Of a stretch of DNA of 52,966 bases, positions 44,446 to 52,100 are shown one piece after another; the first letter of the stretch is position 1, and each line of letters starts with the position of its first letter. Where the stretch lies: positions 1-52,966 of the forward strand of contig CANLIE010000022.1 in the NCBI GenBank assembly GCA_947491225.1. The letters run 5' to 3'. Position numbers and translations under genes: made by a program. Below the pieces are notes generated by a model, which worked only from the letters and a program-made list of their open reading frames with translations, was not told the DNA's origin and did not search any database. Origin of the DNA: an uncultured Cellulophaga sp. GTDB taxonomy: Bacteria; Bacteroidota; Bacteroidia; Flavobacteriales; Flavobacteriaceae.

Positions 44446-44463
44446 TTAACTTTATAAAGTTAA
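44446..44463. promoter_or_regulatory. 18-bp perfect palindrome, candidate operator
   Basis: TTAACTTTATAAAGTTAA is its own reverse complement and sits at -29 to -46 from the start of the minus-strand coiled-coil gene. Part of it (TAACTTTA) also resembles a -7 box, so an operator overlapping the promoter is possible. Confidence 0.35.
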
Positions 44464-44693
44464 GCTTTTTGGTTTAAATTTATATACGATTCATTTTAAC
44501 ATTTAGACTTTAGATACTCAAAAATCAGTTTAAGTTCATATTTTATCGTTTAACGGGAGTTTTTATATCAAAAAAAATAATTAAATGATGAAAATTATCA
44601 GGAAAGTCAGCTAAAATTTATTTTAGGATAATATATAATATGAATTTATATTTACACTGAATAAAATTCTTATAGACTTTTTGATTTATATAA
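44464..44693. other. AT-rich intergenic stretch
   Basis: No ORF, RNA gene or repeat was recognised between the coiled-coil gene promoter region and the FKBP terminator. Confidence 0.5.
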
Positions 44694-44729
44694 TAAAAAC
44701 CTGTGAAATTAGCTCCCACAGGTTTTGTT
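44694..44729 (-). terminator. Terminator downstream of the FKBP lipoprotein gene
   Basis: AAAACCTGTG/CACAGGTTTT hairpin with an 11-base loop. On the minus strand it is followed by a T-rich tract. It lies about 160 bases after the stop at 44889. Confidence 0.7.
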
Positions 44730-44795
44730 TCTACTTATTTAGGAATCTGAATAAATCTAAGAATTTGATTTTAAAACAGCTGCCAAATTGTCTAT

Positions 44796-44862
44796 AATAC
44801 AATTTTCTATCGAAAATCTGATTGACCTAATTTACTACATAAAACTTAGGTTAATAACTAAA
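44796..44862. repeat. Core-less relative of the 47 kb repeat element
   Basis: AATACAATTTTCTATCGAAA and TCTGATTGACC followed by ACATAAAACTTAGGTT resemble the flanks of the element at 47030-47282 (AATACAATTATCTATTGAAA, TCTGACTAACC ... ACATAAAA ... ACTTAGGTT), but the palindromic core is missing. Confidence 0.55.
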
Positions 44863-44888
44863 CATTATTGTTTTATGATGACTCACAT

Positions 44889-45830
44889 TTAGTTATCAGA
44901 ATCTAAATAATCAGGGAGACCATCTTTATCTGTATCTGGATAAGGAAAAGTAATTACGCCATCTACTTTTATTTCATCAATAGTTAATTTCCCATCATTA
45001 TCATCATCATTATCTAAAAAGTTAGGAACAAGAGTTGTTCTTATATCTTCTTCTGATTTCTTATCTGTATTATCATCATCAAAAAAACCATTTCCATTTA
45101 AATCTTCTCTATATGTTGGCACACCATCATTATCATGATCAGTTTCATTAACAGCCATTAAATCTATTTTAAAAATTAATGGGCTATAGGCAGGTATAGA
45201 TCCTTGTTGTTCACTATAATATCCTAAAGCAGATGGGAAAATAACCAGACCAACACCATAATCTTTTATTTCATAAGTGCCATCATCTTTTATTTCTACA
45301 TCTCCTCCAGATTTCAAATATTGCATCATTTCTATAAAACCTCTCCTAGTTCCATTAGAAAAAGCGAACCATAATGGAGTAATAGAACTACCAAATTTCA
45401 CATCATTTAAAAGACTTCCTTCGTAAGTAGCATAAGTTGAGTCTGCAACTGTAGGAAATACTCCAGTTCCCTGCCTAGCAACTAAATAATAATAGGTATG
45501 CTCTACTTCCTCATCATTATTTAAACCAATATCTCTAGACCTTACTTTTACAGTTTTAGACTCCATCATTTCACTTAACGGTGTTTTATCTGCATTGTCA
45601 CCTTCTATTTTACCTAAAACAATTTTATAATCAAAATCTGCAGGTGGAGTATTAAACTCTTCATAATTATAAAAATGAGTTTCCAAATATTTTATTATGG
45701 AATCATTATCTTTATTTACAATTTCACTCAAAGGCTTAGGTGGCTCAATGGAAGGTCCATTATCATCTTTCTTACAAGACCATATAAAAACAGTCAGTAT
45801 TACAAAGAAAAAAAATCTATTAAATTTCAT
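44889..45830 (-). CDS. FKBP-type peptidyl-prolyl isomerase lipoprotein with calcium-type repeat tail
   Basis: A 313-aa lipoprotein. The signal ends FIWSC and the residues after the Cys are KKDDN, matching the surface lipoprotein export signal described in Capnocytophaga (C-x-K-(D/E)2). An FKBP domain covers about 100-230: GTRRGFIEMMQYLKSGGDVE, then LGYYSEQQGSIPAYSPLIFK and IDLMAV. FKBPs speed proline isomerisation in folding proteins. From about 232 the tail is acidic with D-x-D-x-D-G motifs (DHDNDGVPTYREDLNGNG, DNDDDNDGKLT, DTDKDGLPDYLD) like thrombospondin type-3 repeats, which bind calcium. It is divergent from the S4 gene. Confidence 0.85.
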   Translation of the reverse strand: MKFNRFFFFVILTVFIWSCKKDDNGPSIEPPKPLSEIVNKDNDSIIKYLETHFYNYEEFNTPPADFDYKIVLGKIEGDNADKTPLSEMMESKTVKVRSRDIGLNNDEEVEHTYYYLVARQGTGVFPTVADSTYATYEGSLLNDVKFGSSITPLWFAFSNGTRRGFIEMMQYLKSGGDVEIKDDGTYEIKDYGVGLVIFPSALGYYSEQQGSIPAYSPLIFKIDLMAVNETDHDNDGVPTYREDLNGNGFFDDDNTDKKSEEDIRTTLVPNFLDNDDDNDGKLTIDEIKVDGVITFPYPDTDKDGLPDYLDSDN

Positions 45831-45908
45831 CTATTTTTATTTATGTGCCGCAAGATACAATTTTCCACTATTTTTGTTGAAGTAGTTAACAAAGATTTTA
45901 GATAGTTT

Positions 45909-46292
45909 ATGCGAATAGACAAATACTTATGGTGTACACGGTATTTTAAAACACGAAACATTGCCACAGAAGCCTGTAAAAAAGGACATATTAAGGTAAA
46001 TGATAAAGCTGTTAAACCGTCTAGGGACGTTTTTCCTATGGATAAAATAGAGGTACGTAAGAACCAAATTAATTATCAACTTACAGTTTTAGCTATTCCT
46101 TCTAACAGGGTTGGCGCAAAGTTGGTAGATATTTATAGAAAAGACTCTACCCCTACAGAAGCTTTTGAACATTCAGAACTCTTAAAATATTCTAAAGATT
46201 ATTATAGAAAAAAAGGTGCCGGAAGACCTACTAAAAAAGATCGTAGGGAAATTGATAATTATACAACAACTAATTCTAACGAGGAAGAATAA
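45909..46292 (+). CDS. hslR: S4-domain RNA-binding heat-shock protein (Hsp15-like)
   Basis: A 127-aa protein. The S4 domain occupies residues 1-60 (MRIDKYLWCTRYFKTRNIAT, ACKKGHIKVNDKAVKPSRDV), as in Hsp15, which binds stalled 50S subunits carrying nascent chains. The C-terminus is basic then acidic (KKGAGRPTKKDRREIDNYTT, ending NEEE). The length is normal. A TATTTTTG at 45869-45876 is a candidate -7 box 32 bases upstream. It is followed 44 bases later by the phosphoribosyltransferase gene, probably the same transcript. Confidence 0.85.
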   Translation: MRIDKYLWCTRYFKTRNIATEACKKGHIKVNDKAVKPSRDVFPMDKIEVRKNQINYQLTVLAIPSNRVGAKLVDIYRKDSTPTEAFEHSELLKYSKDYYRKKGAGRPTKKDRREIDNYTTTNSNEEE

Positions 46293-46336
46293 CACTTAAA
46301 AAGGTTTAGTATCTTTACCCTTTAAATTACAGTACA

Positions 46337-46834
46337 ATGCAGAACAAAATATTATCTCATGACCAAATTCAACATAAAGTTAAGCGCATTGCATATCAAA
46401 TATATGAGGCAAATGTTGAGGAAGAAGAGATTATTATAGCTGGTATAGAAGGAGGAGGATTAAAATTTGCCAAAAAAATAAGTGCTGTTTTAGAAGATAT
46501 AACTACTGCTACCATTACAGTATGCACTGTAAAGATGGATAAAAAAAATCCTTTAAAAAGTGGTGTTCAAACTTCAATACAAGAGGAAGCTTACATAAAT
46601 AAATCTGTAGTACTCATAGATGATGTACTAAACTCTGGCTCTACCTTAATATATGGTGTATGTCATTTTTTAAAAGTACCACTACGCCAATTAAAAACAG
46701 CTGTTCTTGTTAATAGAAATCATAAAAAATTCCCTATTAAAGCAGACTACAAAGGAATATCATTATCTACGTCCTTACAAGAACATATAGAAGTAGAGTT
46801 TACTTCTAAAAACGATTCAGTTTACTTAAACTAA
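46337..46834 (+). CDS. PyrR-like phosphoribosyltransferase
   Basis: A 165-aa type I phosphoribosyltransferase. The PRPP-binding motif is SVVLIDDVLNSGSTLIYG (about 109-126), and EIIIAGIEGGGLKFAKKI is the pyrophosphate-loop region. The family includes PyrR, the uracil phosphoribosyltransferase and pyrimidine attenuator regulator. The residues needed for PyrR's RNA binding cannot be judged here, and no pyr operon is adjacent, so call it PyrR-like. It lies between hslR and aroK, an order I remember in other flavobacteria. Confidence 0.8.
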   Translation: MQNKILSHDQIQHKVKRIAYQIYEANVEEEEIIIAGIEGGGLKFAKKISAVLEDITTATITVCTVKMDKKNPLKSGVQTSIQEEAYINKSVVLIDDVLNSGSTLIYGVCHFLKVPLRQLKTAVLVNRNHKKFPIKADYKGISLSTSLQEHIEVEFTSKNDSVYLN

Positions 46835-46894
46835 TGTTTAAGGTGTTAGTTGTTGCATTTTAAAGCAAATTTCTTATCCTTTGCCATATTATTT

Positions 46895-47001
46895 ACCTGA
46901 GTGAATTTAAAAATTTCCTTTAAAAAAGCCGTCAAATAGAGTGCTTTTTCATTGTGAAACAAAGAAAAATTACATCGCCCTTTCTACAAACTCAAGGTAA
47001 C
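46895..47001. repeat. Degenerate copy of the nested inverted-repeat element
   Basis: The left end ACCTGAGTgAAttt (46895-46908), a core start gtcaaatagagtgcttttt (from 46931) and a right end AAACTCAAGGTAAC (46988-47001) align with the intact element at 47065-47247. The spacing from CCTGAG to the core start is 35 bases here and 36 in the intact copy. The inner palindrome is missing or decayed after tacatcg. Confidence 0.6.
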
Positions 47002-47064
47002 AAAACTTTTGGTTTAGAATTTATTAGTTTTCAATACAATTATCTATTGAAAATTAATCTGACT

Positions 47065-47247
47065 AACCTGAGTTCGACCTAAACTAAAATGTTATAAAAA
47101 GCGTCAATTCGAGTGGTTTTTCATAATGAAATGGAGAAAAACTGTATCGAGAATAGTTTTTTTATATAGAAAATCACTATTCTCGATACAACCTTCCTTC
47201 GTCAGATTACTCGAATTGACGTGATTTTCTTAAGTCGAACTCAGGTT
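47065..47247. repeat. MITE-like nested inverted-repeat element
   Basis: Three nested perfect inverted repeats share one centre: AACCTGAGTTCGAC (47065-47078)/GTCGAACTCAGGTT (47234-47247), CGTCAATTCGAGT (47102-47114)/ACTCGAATTGACG (47209-47221), and TGTATCGAGAATAGT (47143-47157)/ACTATTCTCGATACA (47176-47190). No ORF lies inside. GACTAAC occurs as a direct repeat at both edges (47061-47067 and 47248-47254), like a target duplication. I remember very similar sequences dispersed in intergenic regions of marine Flavobacteriaceae. Confidence 0.75.
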
Positions 47248-47283
47248 GACTAACATAAAATTTTATACATTGAACTTAGGTTC

Positions 47284-47799
47284 TTACACTAATTTTGTCT
47301 TAATCTCATTAACCACTGCTTTGGCATCTTTTTGTGTTACCAATATGGTGTGATGAGATTGTGCGTAGAAAAAACTTCTTTCAAATAAATGCTTGCCAAT
47401 AAATTCTGATAAATCTTCCTCTTTAATTTTTGCTACCAAAGGTCTATGCTCTTTTTCTTTTTGTAATCTATTTACCAATTCAGGAATTGATACATTTAAG
47501 TAAAAAACATTAGGTGTATTCTGGAGAATTATATTCATATTTTCTCCATAGCATGGAGTACCACCTCCTGTTGATAATATAATGTCTTCATTTTTTTCAA
47601 AAATTTCTTGTAAACATTTTGTTTCTTCCTTTCTAAAAAAAATCTCTCCTTTTTTAGAAAATATTTCAGAAATAGACATTTTATGCTTCTTTTCAATGTA
47701 ATCATCTAAATCCAAAAAATTGATTTTCAAACATTTGGATAACTCCCTGCCAACAGTAGACTTTCCGCTACCCATATACCCAATCAAAATTATTTGCAT
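47284..47799 (-). CDS. aroK: Shikimate kinase
   Basis: A 171-aa kinase from the ATG at 47799. The in-frame codon five earlier at 47814 is TTG and less likely. It phosphorylates shikimate at O3 with ATP in the shikimate pathway to chorismate. Walker A is LIGYMGSGKSTVGRELS, the shikimate-binding Asp is in FLDLDDYIE, and GEIFFRKEE (Arg) and LSTGGGTPC follow. The lid has HRPLV. The length is normal. It converges toward the repeat region downstream and has tRNA-Lys on the other side. Confidence 0.93.
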   Translation of the reverse strand: MQIILIGYMGSGKSTVGRELSKCLKINFLDLDDYIEKKHKMSISEIFSKKGEIFFRKEETKCLQEIFEKNEDIILSTGGGTPCYGENMNIILQNTPNVFYLNVSIPELVNRLQKEKEHRPLVAKIKEEDLSEFIGKHLFERSFFYAQSHHTILVTQKDAKAVVNEIKTKLV

Positions 47800-47869
47800 C
47801 TTTTTTTTGTGCAAAAATGACTCATTTATACTCTAAATCAAAAAAAATAAAAATTAAATAAAAAATCTC

Positions 47870-47899
47870 TTGTCAAATTAATTAATGGTGTTATATTTG
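47870..47899 (+). promoter_or_regulatory. Bacteroidota promoter for tRNA-Lys
   Basis: TTG (47870-47872), 19 bases, then TATATTTG (47892-47899) match TTG-N19-TAnnTTTG exactly, about 40 bases before the mature tRNA 5' end. Confidence 0.8.
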
Positions 47900-47938
47900 C
47901 ACCCGCAAACGGCACAATATGCTAAGCACTGAAATAAT

Positions 47939-48011
47939 GACCTGGTAGCTCAGTTGGTAGAGCATCTCCCTTTTAAGGAGAGGGTCCTGGGTTCGAGCCC
48001 CAGCCAGGTCA
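47939..48011 (+). tRNA. tRNA-Lys (anticodon TTT)
   Basis: A 73-base cloverleaf. Acceptor stem GACCTGG/CCAGGTC, D arm GCTC...GAGC, anticodon stem TCTCC/GGAGA with loop CTTTTAA and anticodon TTT at 47972-47974, T arm CTGGG-TTCGAGC-CCCAG. The discriminator is A, and CCA is not encoded. It stands alone with its own promoter and terminator. Confidence 0.97.
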
Positions 48012-48013
48012 CT

Positions 48014-48062
48014 AAAAAAGGCAAAATTTTACTAATTTTATTAGTAAAATTTTGCCTTTTTT
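48014..48062 (+). terminator. Strong terminator after tRNA-Lys
   Basis: AAAAAAGGCAAAATTTTACT pairs with AGTAAAATTTTGCCTTTTTT, a perfect stem of more than 20 bases starting three bases past the tRNA. Confidence 0.92.
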
Positions 48063-48595
48063 AGTAGTTTTCATTTTACTATATCACAAAAATTGTAATC
48101 ATAAAATTAACCATATCCAAAATAATCTTTTTATTTTATCTCTAAATGATTTTGGAATTTTTAGAAGTTGTGTAAAAATAGACATTACTTTGGTTCCTTA
48201 TAATATGGCAACAATATTACCTTTCTTTCCCTTAACTTTTGTTAGATTTATCAATTAATTAGAATCTTAACTTTATGCTTATTTTAGTTAATTTATAAAA
48301 AAATAAGTTCTAAAATAAGCCAAGAAAGATTCTCTTCTGCACCATAGCATAGTCTTCCACATAGCATCATCCTATTTTTAGAAAATCAAATATATTTTTA
48401 AAATAAAGCAAACAGCGATTTACAAAATAATACAGCTCACTACTTAACTACAGAAAAAAAACCTAACATACAATATTTTAAGCTACACACACAATAACTA
48501 TAATATCACAACATAAGTAAGAAAAAACCTAAATATAATTATAATTTTGCTGTTATAACTTATAATAATAACTAATTACCAAACATTTTAATACT
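48063..48595. other. Long intergenic region without recognised genes
   Basis: No RNA gene or convincing CDS is seen. One weak ORF overlapping the terminator (48052-48258) lacks a normal start and recognisable motifs. The region presumably carries the promoter of the secreted-protein gene at 48596. Confidence 0.5.
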
Positions 48596-49153
48596 ATGAA
48601 ATTTAACATTCTCTTTAAAAAGACAAGATTTATTCTTTCTTTTTTCCTTTTCATTTTTAGTTTATCCATCTATGCACAACAAAAAAACCTGATAGTCATT
48701 GATAACGATTATCCAAATAAAGAATCACTAATAGCATCAGTACCCAAATCTGAAGTCATAATACAAATTAGTTTAGCTGATAATTTATGGAGTAACATAT
48801 ACTCTTTATTAGTAGTTGATACAGAAATAAATAATATACATCTGTTTCTAAAAACGACCAAAAACAAATTTAAAATTGGCAATGTTGAAATCGGTGTTGA
48901 AGAACTTAAAAATAATCTAGATATACAAAAACTTGGAACTATTGAAGCATCAGATAAGGAAAAGAGCCTATTTGTTTATAGTTGCTCATTAGCAAATAAT
49001 TCTGAAGGAATTAAACTACTAGAAACCGTTAGTATAAAAACGAAATTCAACGTAATAAGTGCTAAAGGGTGTTTATCAATTTTTGACAGCAATTTTGATT
49101 TTAACTACAGTTCCAAAGACCTTTTAACAAATACCGACCTAATTCTTGATTAA
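48596..49153 (+). CDS. Secreted DUF4347-like protein
   Basis: A 185-aa protein with signal peptide (about residues 1-27, ending SIYAQ). The mature part NLIVIDNDYPNKESLIASVP, then LFVYSCSLANNSEGIKLLET and VSIKTKFNVISAKG resembles DUF4347, a domain usually found at the N-terminus of very large bacterial adhesins (compare the usual YGCxVAxGxxGxxFxxxLAxxT block). Here it is a free-standing protein 13 bases before the giant surface-protein gene, in the same direction, so the two form an operon. The function of DUF4347 is not known. The domain call is from remembered motifs. Confidence 0.6.
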   Translation: MKFNILFKKTRFILSFFLFIFSLSIYAQQKNLIVIDNDYPNKESLIASVPKSEVIIQISLADNLWSNIYSLLVVDTEINNIHLFLKTTKNKFKIGNVEIGVEELKNNLDIQKLGTIEASDKEKSLFVYSCSLANNSEGIKLLETVSIKTKFNVISAKGCLSIFDSNFDFNYSSKDLLTNTDLILD

Positions 49154-49166
49154 AAAATATTAAATT

Positions 49167-52100
49167 ATGAAAAGCATATTTTTTCGTTTGCTCCTAACTA
49201 TATTAATAGTATTTACCATACACAATGCAAAAGCACAAACAGTAGATATGGAAGTAAAACAAGGTCCAAATATAGACGTTGTTTTAACTGTAGGTTTAAC
49301 TGGTCAAAATATAGATACATTTGAGGATGACTTGGATGCTGCCTTACAAAATAAAGGCATTCCTGCGGGAAAGCTAAAAGTTCAAGGGTTTGAACGTACT
49401 ACAATATCTTCCAATTCAGAAGAAGCAGCAGCCATTTTTAATAACTGGACAAGATGGGGATATAATCCACAAACATGGGAATTTGTAGATGCAGATAAAG
49501 TTATTAGAAGAATCAATAACGATTATATGGCTGGTTTCTATGACCCCAATTTTGATTCATCTAATTATACCTTAGATGTAGATGTTACAACTTCAGGTGG
49601 AGACAATGATGACATTGGTATAACCTTTGGAATGGAGAATGGTCCTGTAGGATCATATCTTTTTAATTTTTCAGGTGCCGTTAGAACTTTTAGTACTACT
49701 GAGATTATTCCTGGTCATGGCTTCCCGACTGGTTTATATAAGATTACACGTAATGATGAAACAGCAAACCCAAGGCATTACGTTCAAGGAGTGCAGGGGG
49801 CAGAATCAAGTATATTTGATCCCAGTAGCAACACTACCTGGTATCATGTAAAACTTGAGGTAAAAGGATCAAAAATAAAAATTTGGTTAGACGATAATTT
49901 AATCATTGATTATACGGCTCCACAAGACATAGGAGGCAGTTATGGGTTCTTTTCAAACAGTCAACCTAATGCTACTTTTAAAAATATTGAAGCAACAAGT
50001 CTTAGTTTAAAAAAATTCAAGGATGTCTTAAGAGAGCCACAATGGCGTAACAGTGCCTTGCGTTTTAATGTGAATTTAGACGATATAGAAGTTTCTGATT
50101 TTGATGTAGATTCAGATTTGTCAGAAATTCTAATGAGGACAATAAATGAAGATATACACTATATAGGTTGGGGAGTTAATGCCAATAAAAATCAATTTGA
50201 GCGGTTTGTATCACAAAACAATACCAAAGGAACTTTTGTGAACAGGGATGAAAATGCATATAGTATATGGATAGATCAAATAGCACAATATATCTATGAG
50301 CAATATCAATTTGGAACAGTTAGTGCAGGCGATTATTTCATTGCTGGAACATCAGTAGAAATTGACGTTACGCCAACTGAACTAAAAAAGAACACAGCCA
50401 ATGCAAGCTACCCTAATGGACGATGGAAAATAATCCATGATGAAACTTTTTTTCCTAACAATAGTGGCAAAGTATCATGGAATAACCTCTATTTAGAAGA
50501 TGTACCTGAATTCTATGAAAAAACAGGAAAATATACATTCTCTTTTGAAGATTTACCAACTGCACCTACCACTCTATTCTTTCACAGAAAGCCAGTAGCT
50601 AGCTTTACATACAGTCCAGGTGCTGGTACGTTGACCAATACCTCATATGATTTGGATGGCGGAGCAAACAACGGAATAGCACAATCAGAATGGAAATGGA
50701 AATCAGTAGATGCAAATAGTACTAATGATTGGACTATTGGACAGTTTAGTCCATTTGGACAACCAGATGGACAGTATTTAATTATGCTTACCGTTCAAGA
50801 TTATCAAGGAACCTGGAGTAAACCCTCAAGCGTTTATGTTGAAAAATCACAAGCTACAGGAGGCAATGATGATTTGCCAATTGCTCAGTTCAACATCTTA
50901 CCAGATGTACTAACTACCTATTCTGGAAGTATGACCATAACAGTAGAAAACAACTCAGCAGATCCTTATGGCAGAACATTATCTACAGAAGAATGGATTG
51001 TAACAAAAAGAGTTTATGATAATGATGGAAATCCTACAGACACAGAAATACATAATGCTGGTACAGCCTTAACAGATTTTTCTTCTTACAATACAGAAAG
51101 TGCAGATTATATCATTAGCCTTAGAACACAAACAGATACAGGTGTTTGGTCATTACCATTTTATAGAACATTAACCATAATAGATGATAATTCTGCTCCA
51201 ACAATAACTGCATCACCAGCCAATGGTAGCATTACCACAGATGACACTGTTCAATTAACTTTCCAAGATGAAGGATCTGGTAGTGGTTTTGATGTACAAC
51301 GCTATGTATTAACCCAAAACGCTACACCACCTGCTACAGGAGATGGTAGTTGGAAATCATGGAGCAATAGCCAATCCAAAGACGTTTCATTTTCTTCAGG
51401 AGGAACAGGTTGGTACATTCATACAGAAGCCAAAGACAATGCTGGTAACATAGGTAACAATTCTTTTGGACCTTATAACCTAACCTTGATATTAAGTGCA
51501 GAAAATGACTTAGCATTAACAGATGAAGATACAGCTTCTTCTCCCATAGATGTATTATATAACGACAGTTATGACAATGGTGCTAGTATTACCGTAACTA
51601 TAGACACACAAGGAACTAAAGGTACAGCTACAGTAAATGGTAGTAATAACGTTATCTATACGCCCAATGCCAATGAAAATGGGACAGACACAATCATTTA
51701 TCAACTAGACAATGGAGGAACAATTACTACCGGAAACATAACAATTTCCATTCAGGCAGTAGATGACTTACCTGTTGCGGTTGCTGAAAATTATAACGTA
51801 GATGAAAATGCCACATTAAATGAAAATGTATCTACCAATGATATTGAAGTAGATGGAGATACACGTATTTATTACATAGTAGACAACCCTACACATGCTA
51901 CATCATTTACTTTTAATAATGATGGCACATTTACTTATGAAAATAATGGAGATGAAGTAAACATAGATAGTTTTACATATAGATATGAAGATGCTAATAG
52001 TTTTTCAAACACAGTAACAACAACCTTGAATGTAACCTTGCTAAACGACCTTCCTGAAGGAGGTAATGTAACCTTAGATGTTATTGAAGATGTTGGTTAC

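Noticed and set aside
48052-48258. 68-aa plus-strand ORF after tRNA-Lys
   Set aside because: It starts inside the tRNA terminator hairpin, lacks a good ATG and has no recognisable motif.
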